Shown here piece by piece: positions 23,311-36,722 of a stretch of DNA of 64,000 nt. Source of the stretch: Trichoplax adhaerens (Eukaryota > Placozoa > Uniplacotomia > Trichoplacea > Trichoplacidae); assembly GCF_000150275.1 (NCBI RefSeq), contig NW_002060954.1, positions 124,287 to 188,286 on the forward strand, given 5' to 3'. Below the pieces are notes generated by a model, which was not told the DNA's origin, searched no databases, and saw nothing but the letters and a program-made list of their open reading frames with translations. The translations under genes and the position numbers were made by a program. Each line of letters begins with the position of its first letter. Within the stretch, counting starts at the first letter, position 1.

Positions 23311-26300
23311 ATGAAATTAAAGTTGGCTATTTTTCTCTCTGTATTCATCGCAGTATTTTCAGGTGATAAAATGTTGAGTTATTCTGTCTGTGTTGTTTCT
23401 TAGAAATTATTCATGAACGGTTTTATTTCTTGATTATATTCGTACTGTCTACATTTTTATCGCACAATTTATTGTGAAAAACCTACAAGATGACGGACAG
23501 ATAATCTTAATTTATTGACCTAACCATTAGCGGCTAGGAAATATACTGTAGTATACTACACGTCGTACACGAGCATAATTACAGTTGTTGAAGGATTTTG
23601 TTAGTTATTGGTATGTTGTCATGGAACCGTGATCAGTATAGTTAGTGTAGCATTGTAACAACGAAACAAATCTGGTTTCTGTGGTGCTTAATATATAACA
23701 TTAGATGTACAATACTACTCATACAGGCTTGTCATTAGTGGCTGAAACCATTTGCCAACAGCAATGAATGACTATACTGTGCTGCATGACAATGTTTTAC
23801 ACAAAATGGTTCATTATAGTATAGAGTGTCTACAATGGTTTATAGATATACCCATGATATACTCTTTAATATTATTATGTTTTGATTTTGTTATGCTTAA
23901 GCATCTGTACGTGGAACGGCTGAAAATAGTAACGCCTGCAACTCGTGTAAGAAATCAGTGGAGAATGCTGTGGAATTCCTAAATAAAACATCTACTCGGG
24001 TAAGAATTGTTAGAGGATTTCAAACTGCAATTTTGAAGTGTTTTTAGCACGCCGCATACATCGTGTAATCATCTATAGCTATACGTACACCTAGTTTAAA
24101 ACCGCAGCCTTTGATTTATAATTGTGGCGTTGCGTTAAACGTAACGTAGAAGGAGTTATGGCAATCCTGGTTTCACGTACACGTTCACTGTGTCGTAAAA
24201 CTTGAAGCCTTCCAGAATCTTATTAATTAAACATTACTAATACACGATCTAAATTCTTTCAGAAAGAAGTACTGAAATTCTTTGATGGTTTCTGCTCGTC
24301 ACTAAATTTTATTGAAGCTGCCGTTGTAAATTTTAACCTTTCGACTTTGTTCTTGTAGTACTGTAGTGTTATATAATTGAAGATTCTATTCACCTAAACC
24401 TGTTTTTATCTTCATTTTTAAATCTAGTGCAAAAACTTCGTAGCTAAGTACGAACCAAAAATATTATTATTTCTGACCAAGACTATCGTGAGTAATTTAC
24501 CACCATAATTATTAAAAATAGAGCAATGGAATGCATATGTTTTCTTCTTATGACATTATGGCATTTGATTATTCTGTAACTATCATTGAGTTTCAACTTA
24601 CCTAAGGTTTTCATGATATTTATAAACCTGCGACGCTAAGATTTTGTTAACGAAATTCACACTACTACAATTTAGTTACGGAAAACTTAATTTTATAGAA
24701 TCCCAGCACATTATGTCAGACTTTGGGGATGTGCAGTAACAGTGCACTTCCCTTAGTCAAACTTTTTCAAGCTAAATCACTACAAAGCCAAGAAAGATCT
24801 AATGCCGTGTCACAGCCTGAGGTATGTAGTTAAGCTAAAATGAAAGTTCTTACTGTCTTTGTGCTAGTATTATTATCGTAATGTAATGTACGGATTATGA
24901 CGACCTAGTGATAGCAAATTTAAGATCTTCTTTACGATTTGAAATTCTAAGCTAAATGACAATCTATAAATTTAAGATACAAGTATATATGATTAGTTGT
25001 AATCCCTTTACCAACAAAAACGTAGTTCAAAGATTCAGTTAATTGCTACGTACTACTACAACCAAAGCAAAAGATCCGTAGCGAATGTTACATCAACTGG
25101 CTGCAGTAACCATGAAGGTCTTTTTAAATACACAGTGAATCTTCTAGTCAATTACCACAAATTTTATTGTAACTATTGACCGACTGAGGCTATAGCAGTG
25201 TATTATACGGTGTTTACTTAAGTTAGTGCCATATAACGTATTAGAACTGTTTTTGTTGATTTTTATGGAGCAATTAGATACACAGTAACTTAGTATTTTA
25301 ACTTGTAGAGAAAAAATTCTGGGGAATGTGGTACATGTGCCTTGGTCATAAACGTGATAGATCAATTACTTGGAAATAATGCAACGGAGGTATGCATAGA
25401 ATTATGAGCTCTTATACAAATACTGCTTTTATCTTGACGTTTTTTTCTCATAACATAGACCCAAATATTGCACACTGTTGATCAAGTTTGTGGTATATTT
25501 CCTAGTGATACCAGGACGACGGTATAATAGTTACATTTCGGATTAAAATGCTTTCAAAATATGTATGCGTTCAAAATTGTTAAAGTCATTTTAAAATGTT
25601 AAGTAATCATTGACTTTTGACACTACAGTATAGATTAAGCGTTACTTACTGCATACCTTGCGCGAGTGTTTTTGATCATTAAATATTTGACGCTAGTGTA
25701 AAGCATTTATGGAAGACTACGGGGCTGCTGTTCTACGACTTCTTTTTAATAAGACACCACCTAAGGAAATTTGTAGCTTGCTTGGCTTATGTTCTAATAG
25801 TAAACCAAAATTGGAAGGTACTTTATTAGCCACGTTTACCTCACGAAAGTTATTTATCTATAATTGATTAACGATAGTGCTCAAATACTATACTCATATT
25901 ATAAAGAGAGTTTGTGCTCTTGACCTTACGTGAAGTATTGCAAGTTTTGGGTAATTTTTATGTTTGGTTTCTACCTATTCTAGAAAAGGTAGGCTTGTCT
26001 GGTTTATGCACAGTTTGTGAAATTGCCGTTCAGTACATCGATAGTTTACTTACGCAAAACGCAACGGAGGTATAGTTTCACTATAAGTAATTATTAGCAT
26101 TATCTGTTTTTGCAAATGACATTTTTATTGTTTACAACTTTCACAAATTTTAGCAAGAAATTATTAGCACTCTTGATAAAGTTTGCAATTTCTTGCCTGG
26201 AAGCCTCGAATCCGATGTAAGCAACAAATTTTGAACGTTTCTCTAGTTACGTTGCTAACATGCTACTTTCCTTAGTGTAATACGTTCGTGAAGAAATATG

Positions 26301-26893
26301 CTCCAGCTGTAATTGCTTTGCTGGCTTCTGAAATTAGTAATCCAAAGGAAGTCTGTTCAGTAAGTTTGCGGTAAAAGCTTCCAAATTGTCTTGGTAGCCT
26401 TAAATTTAAAGTAATATTAGATGACAAGCAATTACATGGATTTATTACGCACTGTAGTAATTACGCGGATATACTATAATTACATGCTTTATAAGCAAGT
26501 TTATCTAAGTAGATATTAAAGCTGAAAAGTTAAGAGATGACCTAAATATCACATTTCTTGACAGTTCCTTGGGTTATGCAGCAATAGTTCTGCCCTGACT
26601 GCAGAATCTATTTCGAATATGTGTAAGAAAGGTCCGAAGGTTTGGTGCTTAAATAGTAATTTTGCAAGATTATGCAAGGTAAACATTAAAGCTAGTTATT
26701 TGTACGCATTTTGTGAAGTAACCTTCAAACAGTTCACAGTTAGCGTACCGTTGCTACAGCTAAATAATTACTCAACTGTCCTTAAATTTGAACTACTTAC
26801 AACTATCTCAGCTTACTTTCAATGTCTTAAATATCTTTATTTAATATGTTTCAGGTGGAAGCCTTTTGCAAGATGCACAGTATACACTTATAA
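23311..26893 (+). CDS. secreted prosaposin-like protein: three saposin-B domains and a C-terminal saposin-A domain
   Basis: Thirteen exons (23311-23362, 23902-23999, 24263-24325, 24429-24488, 24699-24821, 25309-25389, 25459-25521, 25697-25817, 25984-26069, 26154-26216, 26276-26359, 26565-26678, 26855-26893) join in frame to about 348 aa. The start MKLKLAIFLSVFIAVFS is a signal peptide. Three units each show the six-cysteine saposin pattern: CNSC / FC / CKNF / LCQTLGMC; CGTC / VC / CKAF / ICSLLGLC; CTVC / VC / CNTF / VCSFLGLC. They include potential N-glycosylation sites (NKTS, NNAT, QNAT). The end, CKKGPKVWCLNSNFARLC and then VEAFC, is a saposin-A type domain. Such proteins are usually delivered to lysosomes, where mature saposins help lipid hydrolases, or act as membrane-active peptides in digestion or defence. 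Domains repeat with similar exon boundaries, showing internal duplication. The acceptor of exon 2 (ttaag) is the least certain. Confidence 0.88.
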
Positions 26894-29800
26894 CATTTTG
26901 CTGTTGATCTTATTCATTATTATCAAAATCTGAAACTTTAAATTGTTTAGCAATTACCCTTTGTTTCCTAACCATACTTCGATTCTAAAGATAGTCGTTC
27001 GCACAGGATATTGTAATCGGCAATTTAGGTGCAACATCTGCATATACAGGTGCACTTTCCGAAGCGTTTTTATTTGTAAAACGGTAGAATTCGTATTATT
27101 TCAGCAATAAACATGATTTTAATTTGGTAGTAATGGACTGTTTACTTTCATCAGTCATATAGAATGGAAAATATTTATTAGCGATAATCATACAGTAAAG
27201 TTACATTAAAGATGTAACTCTTGGCGATTAGTTTTGGCTATTGTTAAAATAACTGAAATATTCAGTTTTCTATTGAAAACTTCTGATATTGCCGAATATT
27301 TCTGCCTCTAATGATATTTTTATAGTGTTTTGTTATCCTACGATTTATGATAAGCATGTTGATTTAAATTAGTGCAACGTATGTATTAGCAACTTGCGAT
27401 AACTTATAACGGCTTATGCGTGTCCTATATGCATGCAATTGAGTTTTATAGTTTTATTGTCTCTTAATAGAGCAGATATCCTATAGTGTTCTAATTGATA
27501 AATATTGGTTATAAATGGAAATTCGTTACTGAAAAAGCACGAACATAGGGAATATTAAATATAGCAAGACTTTAACTCGAGTTACCTTATCAAACCACTA
27601 CCGCGTTACGACGGTTATAAATCCGAATTACGTCATATCTGGCGCTTAGCGGTATTCCAATAAAACAGTATGGTACTATGGCAGCTAGACTAACACCTAA
27701 GGCTATGCTCTTATGTATGATCATGATTAAACATCGACGATGATCTGTGAAGGAAGTGCCTTATAAAGCAATCTTTTTATTTTGAAACATGTACATGGAG
27801 ATTATGTTATACTGTACAATACCCTGGAGTCGTAATGATTAGTGAGAATGAATGACATGCAGTATAGTACTGCATATACAGTGTTTATTAAGTCTTAAGT
27901 CAAAAGCAGAAGCTAGGCTTGCATAGGCAAATGTGCGCATACTGTCATAGATTTAGTACTGTAATAACCGAGTAGGTAGTTAAACGTTACGCACGATGAA
28001 GTTTTAACTTTTTGAATCTAGTTCATAATTACACTGTGTAAACCACTATTTTTAAAACATCGATTAGTAACCAATCAACTTTAATAAACGATATCTAATA
28101 GTACTTTGAAGCAGATTACAGTGTGAGTAGCTTTACTCCTGCTCTCCTTTAACAATCTTTTTGGTATGGCAAGAAATCCCTACCCTCAAAGTTTTTGGTT
28201 TGTCCGGCTTAATCGCGGAACCACTCAATGCTTTAAGATTCCAGCTTTGTGGCTCCAATTTTTTAGGGTCCTTGGCTTTAGGCAGATGAGCTTACTACGA
28301 TGTGAGGTAGTTGTGAGGTATCAACAAATTTAGAAGTAGCCTTTACTAACTTTGACTGTATAGAATAATCGTTAATTACGAAAAGATAATTAGATAAACT
28401 ATAAACGATAACTTTTCTGATAAAGTAAAAATGATCAATCATAACCATAAATTAAAAGATAAACTGATAAGGTGAATTACTGGACTGATTTTCTAGCGCA
28501 AAGCTTCGATTCTAATTTTGCAAATACCCTTTACTACATGTAGTATGTACTGTATCGTGCTATACTGTACAGAAAGTGCAATAATTATCGGTATGTGTAC
28601 CACTTATAGATCGTTTTACTTGCTAGTTTTCTCTACAGTTCAGTAGTTCCGTATACTGTGTTGCAATTCAGTAATGCAACAGTAAGAACTCTATAAATAT
28701 TAGCTTAGCGATTCATTTGAAAGCTACACATTATTAGGGAATTCACCATCACCAGTAAATTACAGAATTTTTTATTTTTTTCTGCACTGCCTCAGAGACT
28801 GATACAATCTTTTACAGTATCCCAAATCGTTAATGTACAGTACATTAATAATAATTCGGCAGTCATTCATATGGACGAGAAAAATCATAGATCCGAGAAT
28901 TTGATTGATTGATTGATGTCGTATTAAAACAGTTGATCGGATAAGCTTGCAGCAGAGATAGAAGTCATGATAACGGGTAATTCGCTAATGTTTCATCTCG
29001 GTGTCGACGAAAATTATTGCAACAGTACAACGCGAGTATGAAATGTTGTTCGCATAGATTTCGATTTTTGTAATCCGCGATTATTACTGCACGATATTGT
29101 GCGAACGCAATCTTGTCAATTATAACTAAATTCTTTAAATAGTTTACTAATACGTAAGTACAGTATTAATGAATCAAAAATATTTGATTCAAACGTAAAT
29201 AAGCTTATACTGTACTGTAAAATGTGCTCGATGTAACAAATTTCTCTGACGTTCATTTTTATCGTATCGTCGTTTTTACTTTATAGATTACTGTCATACA
29301 TACCAAGCATGTCCAGAATATTGTGCAATACAGTATCACTGCTTATGCCCGTCATAATTACGAAAAATTGTATCTGCAAACATATAGCCTAATTGTACTC
29401 GTAACTTTAAATTATATTTATACCTATTTACTTTAGGTAAAAAGTAAGGTAAGGATAGTCGAACTTTCCAAATATTTAAAAATATTTTAATTCATTGATT
29501 ATGGCATAATACTATACAAACTAAACAGTCGATGATTTCAAGATTTTAATTGAGGGTGTTCATAAAATAAGCATGCTTATTAATCAATTGATTATAAACT
29601 GCAGCACTGTATTGCTAAATTTATCTTCATAAAAATTTTTATTTACCCTATTTGATTGATTAATAATTAACAGATTACGATTCCGAAATATTTGTAATGC
29701 GTAGCAGATTGCTGTTAAGGATATCAGTTTACAGACATACAGATACAGTATGTATAGTATTTTATACAAATAATACATAAAACTTACCTTATTCACGGTA

Positions 29801-29953
29801 ATAAATCGATCCATCCCCCAGCTACATTGCTGCGATAGCCACAGTATAAAGCTTAGCTAGTAGGCCGTGGATAGACTATATACAAACGTTCTCAGACACG
29901 TCAAAGCTATATTCTGCGTACATCTTGTAAAGCAATTTCTGAAACACGAGACA
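26894..29953. other. intergenic, saposin gene to SnoaL-like gene
   Basis: About 3 kb without a supported gene. Around 28140-28300, read leftward, a short less AT-rich open stretch has no recognisable motif and could be a remnant of something older. Four tandem gatt units occur near 28901-28917. Single ACTGTAC blocks are scattered, for example near 29205-29220. Confidence 0.45.
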
Positions 29954-31209
29954 ATGTCAACCATGATCGAGCTAATGAATCATGCCTCCATAGGAATGAC
30001 TTTGGTGGCATTATTACTTATTACAATTGCTGTGTTTTATGTTATGTCAACCGAGCGTAAGGTAGTTCGAATGTTTTTAACCGTTACTCTTTACTCGTAG
30101 CAGAATCGATAAACTTAAATTTTCTGTTCGTTCATCAATTTGTAACTATAGTCAGGCAATAACCTATTGTAAGTATTGCCTTTCTATAGTGCATTGCAAA
30201 ATCTTGTAATTATAGACAACGATAAATATCTTTTTAAATTAAACACGTTGCCTGATTTAATTTAGGAAAAATCTAAACAGAGATTGCGAACAGTACTACC
30301 AAAGAGAAATTTCATGAGCGGTCCTATAAAGTGGAGGACTAGTAAGCCGGACTTCAGCGAACTCGATCGACTCTTCATGAACGAAAAAACCAGAAATCAC
30401 AAGGAGGATTCTCTTGAAATTACGGTAGAAAATTTAGTGAAGACATGGGAGATGGAGGCTTCTCACAAAGTACTCGTCAAGGTTAATTAGACTTAAAAAT
30501 GATTTTGTCTAATTTCCAGTGTTCTGTGTCAGTGAATTATTGTAACTATAACCATTCAAGGCTTTTAGTTCTAGTAATGTTAATTAGAGTGCAATTGCTC
30601 TCAGCTTTGATGCATATATTAATTAGGATTGGAAATCGGTTGATACCCAAAAATTTTGCCTACGAACGAATAAGGGTAAAAAATTTAGTGTAGAAAACTT
30701 AATCAAACTCGGAAGTTATAACTGCTTGATGCAAGGTCAGCCCCTCTATGATGCCAATACTCATACTTTCCAGTCCTCTCATGAAAATTTTCGAGGGGCA
30801 TTTCGAGATGGATTTTCTTGGGAAGTCCTCGATGTTTACTCAGGTATATTTTAATACATGTTTTATATGAGTGATAAGGCAACACTTTAGTGATGGCATG
30901 TACTTTAATATTCGCTAAAACGCTGTGCTGCTTTTATCATCTTCAGCACAGTATAAGGTTGAGAATTTAAAATGAAATGTTCGATTTTTAGGTCCTCCAG
31001 TGGTTGCATTTACCTGGAGACACTGGGCAAAATGGAATGGATCGTACAAAGGTAACCCTCCCTCGGGGAAAACTTTGGAAATGTTTGGCGCTGCAGTTGT
31101 TCGAGTTAATCAGAAAATGCAAATTGAAGATCTAGATGTCTACTATGATCCAAATCAAATTTTGGTACCATTAAATAATTTAAAGGGTTCCTGTAACACA
31201 TCCAGTTAA
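29954..31209 (+). CDS. membrane-anchored SnoaL-like / pathogen-related protein
   Basis: Four exons (29954-30061, 30266-30481, 30627-30843, 30992-31209) give about 252 aa in frame. Residues 10-30 are a single hydrophobic segment (GMTLVALLLITIAVFYVM). The rest matches the plant and protist 'pathogen-related protein' group with a SnoaL/NTF2-like fold: VENLVKTWEMEASHK, FSVENLIKLGSYNCLM, FRDGFSWEVLDVYSGPP, FTWRHWAKWNG and IEDLDVYYDP are typical blocks. The fold often makes a small-molecule-binding barrel, but the group's function is not established. The N-terminal anchor is unusual for what is generally a soluble protein. The second donor could be 30469 instead of 30481; 30481 gives the better match before DWKSVD. 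It is convergent with ARPC4. Confidence 0.8.
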
Positions 31210-32200
31210 TATTAAAATAGTCATAAAGATTTAGTATGCAAAATTGTGATTCATTCTTGCTTTATCATTAGTTTTTGCGTATCACATAGTAAGCGGCACA
31301 ACACTTTATTGTGAATATTGATAACTACAATGCTTGTAATCCAATTTTCATATATAAATGATTCACTCTTAATAACTTACGAAGGATGGACTAAGTATTT
31401 GTCGGCTTTTACACCTTTAGCGTACTTATTACATTGAAGGAATTGTAAGCTTTGCTAAATTTGTTAATTATTTAATCAGATTTATTCTCTAACCTAATAC
31501 GATACGTAATGCATACGCAAGACATACGTTAACATTATGATAACTAGCTTCTTAAATTACCGAATATCGTGATTAATATGACTGATTTCATGTTATAAAT
31601 TTCTTCGGATATAACTTTGCTGCGTTATAAATATCGTACTAACATCTCCTTTATGTAGTGCTGAAGCACTTTGGCCATAGTAGTGATCTAAAAAGAATTA
31701 AAGTCTCTGTAAATTAAATAAATGTGGCAATTTAGTTCTACCTATTGATACGTAAGCATTTAATAACTGATAGTTATTGCAGCCTGTCTGAATCGTATCG
31801 ATCTTTGATATGTCATGAGCGTATCAGTTTATAAATTAATGCGTAGAAGTCCGTGGTCCTTTTGGATTCCTTATATTTAAGTAATTTATGTAACCTTGTA
31901 CGCTACATACACTGCATACATTGTATAAGAGAAACAATTGCATTTCTGTAGAGCATGTATACAAATACATTTATTTCGAACGGATTAGAATGATTTCAGT
32001 CACTAGTCTTTTTCTACGCTGTCATACTCCTTTGTAAGTAATTAAAAAATCATTAATAGGAGGTGTTTTCTCAGAACACCAATAGTTGTATTAAAATAGA
32101 AGATTTCGCTTAAAGGTTAGTTGATTATCTTAGTTTTAATAAGTACTGTGATCTGTAAATAATCGATGCAATTAATTTCGATTAATTATAAATAAAGCAG
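31210..32200. other. intergenic, SnoaL-like gene to ARPC4
   Basis: No supported gene. It should hold the two converging 3' ends. A tiny terminal ARPC4 exon may lie just beyond, at 32202-32207 or 32244-32252. Confidence 0.45.
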
Positions 32201-32522
32201 ATCAATTCTAGGTAATAGCGCTCATAATACTTTAGCATAAAATTTATGCCCCCTAGGAAAAGATCAATAGCAGCAGATGTAATAGCCGATTCGAGATATG
32301 ACGAACGTATTTCTTAAACTCGAGTTTCAAATCAGTCAGACTTAATTATTTGAAAAGCAAGAAATCATTCTTCTTGAATAGTCGTGTACCTACGACTAAA
32401 ACTAAAAGAAATAAGCCCGAAGTTATAAAAAAGGCGAAAAGATCAATTTTAATCGTAAATGGATAAGCAAAATAATGCGAATAAGTATGATCACTAATTG
32501 CACTGAAGTATCTAGAATTTAC

Positions 32523-33636
32523 CGTTTTAAGAAATTCTTCCGCGCATATACGAGCGCGTGCGTTGACTGCAAGCTTCATTTCGCTTATTTCCTTATCAAT
32601 ATCTTCCATGAACTGTCAATTTCAGAATGTAAATCAGTTTCTACTGTTAAAGCAACATTCTTTATGCATAGATTAAAACTAACGGCTTACATCAATTCTT
32701 TGCCAGGGTACTTACGTGAATCACGAAATCAACTAATTTATGTTTCAGCATCATTTCCGTGTGAAAGTTGGTAATTAAAAAGCTAATGTCATAGTCCTGA
32801 AAAATGTTAAGTTTATTCTATATCATTTTCAGCAAAATTTCAAAGCAGTACAACAGATAAACGGTAATATTTATACCTGCATTGGTGTTCGTCTTAAAAT
32901 AATGAAATTCTCAGCACGCAGCATCATGAAACGCATAAACTTGTGGCATAGTATCTTCTCAATTTCGTCGGCCTGTTTAACCGCAATACTAACACGGATG
33001 GAATTGATAGAGCTTTCAATCAGCACTCTTTCCTTTTCATTACGGCTGATAATAATCGGTGTTAAGAGCAACTCCTTACTGCTTCCGACCTCAACTTCAG
33101 GTTTGTTGTGCCGTTCAATAACTTGAGAGGAAAAGTTCTGAAGACACATGGCAGCAGTCAAAGAAGATCTGACAGCATTTAGGTAAGGTTTTAATGTCGC
33201 AGCCTAAGAGAAAAAGTAAAATACGCTAATGTAATTACTATAGATTCAATATGGCTCTTCGAACATTTTGTATATGCATGATGAACAACTTCTATGAGAA
33301 CAGTGTAGTATAGTAATGGATGAAAGGCGTGTTCACTAAGCTTGAAATTCTGTATACGCGTACATGTACAGTACATTGATTGTACTGCGCGGTATAGGAC
33401 AATTTGACAATTTTTGTCTGATGTAAATTATCCGGTTTCGTGTACAGTGTACTGTCTTGCGATTACTATGCTGTGAGTTTAGCTATCTGACGGGTCAGAA
33501 AGGAATAAAAGTAAAGGCACAACTTTAAAATCTCTAAATTACGACTATAAAAGAATAGTTAGCACTTAAATCGTTTATGAAAAAAATAATGCTTTACGCT
33601 AAGATAGCCGAAATAAATTTTTAAATTTTTTACCAT
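32523..33636 (-). CDS. ARPC4: Arp2/3 complex subunit 4 (ARPC4, p20)
   Basis: Exons, right to left, are 33634-33636 (ATG only, followed by gtaaaa), 32877-33203, 32716-32796 and 32523-32612. The core matches animal ARPC4 nearly residue for residue: [65 protein letters not shown] and [24 protein letters not shown]4 is a core subunit of the seven-protein complex that nucleates branched actin, forming a dimer with ARPC2. The family ends soon after AEEFLK. Here AEEFLKT is followed by a good donor (acg|gtaaat), so one or two residues probably come from a tiny last exon (32202-32207 or 32244-32252). If unspliced, the frame runs to 32346 and adds a hydrophobic tail. Confidence 0.93.
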
Positions 33637-33718
33637 TTTTAGGAGTTCTTCATCCGTATCAACACCACTACTGACTGTGTGATGAATAAAAATGATTTGC
33701 TACTTTACTGTGCAGAAG

Positions 33719-33770
33719 TTACAGTACAGTACGTACAGTACTGTACAGTACAGTACTGTATGTGCAGTAG
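33719..33770. repeat. palindromic TACAG/CTGTA block
   Basis: Pentamer cagta and tactg units in both orientations form an uninterrupted palindrome-rich tract about 80 bases upstream of the ARPC4 start on the other strand. Confidence 0.85.
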
Positions 33771-33880
33771 GAGCTTTTAGTTTTTAAAGGTACAGTACTG
33801 TATTCCCCAATCCCCGATTACATTTTGCACAGAGGGCTTATAATTTACGGAAGGGATAGTCAAAGATTTTACATGCGACT

Positions 33881-34000
33881 ATACAGTATATTGTACTGTA
33901 CAGTGTTCTGTACATGTACAGTACTACGGGTCTTCATCTACAGTACAGCACATGTACAGTACAGTACAGTACAGTACAGTGTACAGTGTACAGTACAATG
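33881..34000. repeat. palindromic TACAG/CTGTA block
   Basis: It includes six or more consecutive acagt units around 33956-33982, then gtacagtgtacagtac. It is separated from the previous block by about 110 bases of ordinary sequence. Confidence 0.85.
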
Positions 34001-36722
34001 TCGCTGACTACGAAATACTGCCTTGGACTAACAAGTCTTTACGCTGTGGTACCGCAAAAATGAGTTTGACCGAGTTTTTGCGCTTGTTTGGTGGTGTACG
34101 CAGCGACACTACAGTAAATATTTTGCGGAGTATGCTAAGAAAAAACGGTTTCGGTGAATTTCGTGCGATATCTTTAATTTTTGAAACCTGTAATAAGGCT
34201 TGAGTATAGACCATATTTATTAATATAGATTGTCCTATTTACTTTACTTGCTATATTATATTTTGTACGGTAATTTTGATAATAGCAGATATAGAGATGA
34301 ACTACAATATAGTAGTTCCATGTGAGTGTCGTATCAGGTAACAGTACCACGCTTTATAATACTAAATAGCGTACTCGTATTTAACACTAATTATATAATT
34401 AATTAGGAATGAGAAGAACTGTTCATATTGTTCTATATGTACATATATTGCTACAGTATAAGAATTTAGTCCTGCATTGACAGACCTCCACATGATATAC
34501 TGTACTCTGGTATGATAAACTGCTAAACGCTAAAAGCGGTCTTAAATGATATTCATTTGTCTAATGCGTTAGTCCTTACCAACGCGTAGTCTATGGAATA
34601 TCAGTTGTCCAAAACCTCAAATGCTTTCTACGGCCTACACAGCCCCCTCCCACTTCTCAATTCCAAATTTAACTCCCGCAATTATATGTCAGCCCTAATA
34701 TATCTTAATCCAAACTCCAATATATCTAATATTGAAAAAATTTAGTCTAGAAAAAAATGTGCCGGAAAAAAGCGAAATAAAATCCCGGTCAATCTCACGT
34801 AAAAAAATACAGGCAAATTTCGTGTCGAAAATCCACTCTTAGTCTGTAGCGACACCTCTACCGATACTGAGTAAGGTAACTTAGCACTCTAGGTTTTTCT
34901 TACCTCTATGGTACTTATAGAGGTTCTTCTTCTCACTTCTATGATAGTAGGTAGTACTGTACAGAACATTTACATTGCCATTATAGAGGATGAGCTATAG
35001 TAAGTGTTGTTAAAGTTTTATAAAGGAAACGTATGGATTAAGAAAGCTATACGACTTGCAATGCAGTCGGAGAGTCTGTCGCTGACCAGTCCATGAACTC
35101 TTCTAAAGCGTAACTCAAGTTGACTGTACTGTAGCTTTGTACTCTACGTACTGGATTGGGCGCTGGCAAGATATTTCTATAGCAACAAAAATTCGTCTAT
35201 AGACTGGGTGCTGGAATGCATTTTTTACTACAGTTAATCAATTACCTACGAGGTTAATAAAAGGCACCTTTCAACGTATTATTTTTATCCATGACTTGGA
35301 CTGCTTGTACTCTACTGTACAGTACGTATCAGTACCTTACAATTTACGTGATTAAATTTCTATTGTACCGTACTGCGCTTCTGCACCGCTACAATACAGT
35401 AAAATGGCTCATACCGAACTACAGTATATACTGTATATTAGGCTGAATATACATAAAATCAGTTTCTAGTTCTTATACAGTGTATGAATATATATTTTCG
35501 TCGGAAAATCCGAAAAAAGCGTTTTAAACAGTGAGTCCAGTTAAAGCAAGTTATAAAATCTTGGTACCTCTGTTGAATTAGGTCTACTGTAAATTTTTTA
35601 CAGCAAATAAAATTTTATACAATTCCTTATTTACTGGTTAACGACAGGAAAATTAAAACCGATTAAACTCGTAACCTAGCTACGCTCATATGGTAGGACT
35701 CCTAAACACTCTATAAGGTATCTATAAGTCTAAACTGCTGCGCACTTTACAACACAGTAACTTAATTTTATAATTCAATTCTTGTCCATGATCATCTTAA
35801 TGCACTATTTCAGTTTATACAAACTGTTAGGTAATGTTTGCGAAAGTTAATCAAAAGTTTAGAGATACTATTTAAATGCATTAATAAATTGTCGGTATAA
35901 GCTTAACTGTATTAGATATATGAAAATAGAGATAAAGAAGAGAATATTGAATACTACTTACAGTATGCGTAAATACACTCATGGCATAGACAAATTAAAC
36001 TTTCGTGCAAGAAATAAAATCGGATCAACATAATATGTTGTAGCATTACATTACAATTGCAATATGAATCTTGCCTATTCGTAGAATATTTTTAAATCTA
36101 CCGTGCATCGTACTATGATATTGGAGTATATCTGTCTACTATTCATATTTTGTACAGTATATCGAAGGTCGACTATAGCCTTACTGAGCAATCCAATATC
36201 TATTTCTGTTTTGAAGATTAATATAATTACTACTATCTTTGAAATTATAAGCAATAGTCATTAGTGTAGTCAATAACATTATTAAAATCTACATATATGT
36301 AATTAATATGTAGTTTGTAGTCAGGGGATAACTAATTAGACATATATCCATATAAACACGTACATTTATACATAATTAATGCGTAGTGCTACCATTACAT
36401 TTAGATACAGTACTGTAGCCTAGCACGTTATGGTGTAGATTAATATGTATTTAGAGATAGCATGTATAAGGCATGTATTTTTTATACAGCTGGGAGTTGG
36501 ATGCTACTTTGATGCTTAAATAGTGCAATAAAGTTGTATTAATACATAAATAATCAGGGCGTACAGCAGTGCATCTCCGTTACGAAATAAAGGCTATACG
36601 CAAACTTTGATAAGATAAAAATCGCACAATTCCTGTGAATCTAGTTATTTGGCAATTAAATATGGGAATATTGCAATAAAATTTTTCTTTATTTCTAGGA
36701 GCAAAAAATAAAACTACATAGA

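Larger units (their letters stand above)
33637..36722. other. intergenic, ARPC4 to GPCR gene
   Basis: No supported gene in about 3 kb. Two dense palindromic blocks sit just upstream of ARPC4 (33719-33770 and 33881-34000). An open frame after them (to 34203) has no recognisable motif. The rest is AT-rich. Confidence 0.5.

Noticed and set aside
28140-28300. Less AT-rich stretch with a leftward frame containing ALSGSAIKPDKPKTLRVGIS
   Set aside because: No recognisable family, no start and no splice partners; possibly a remnant but not supportable as a gene.
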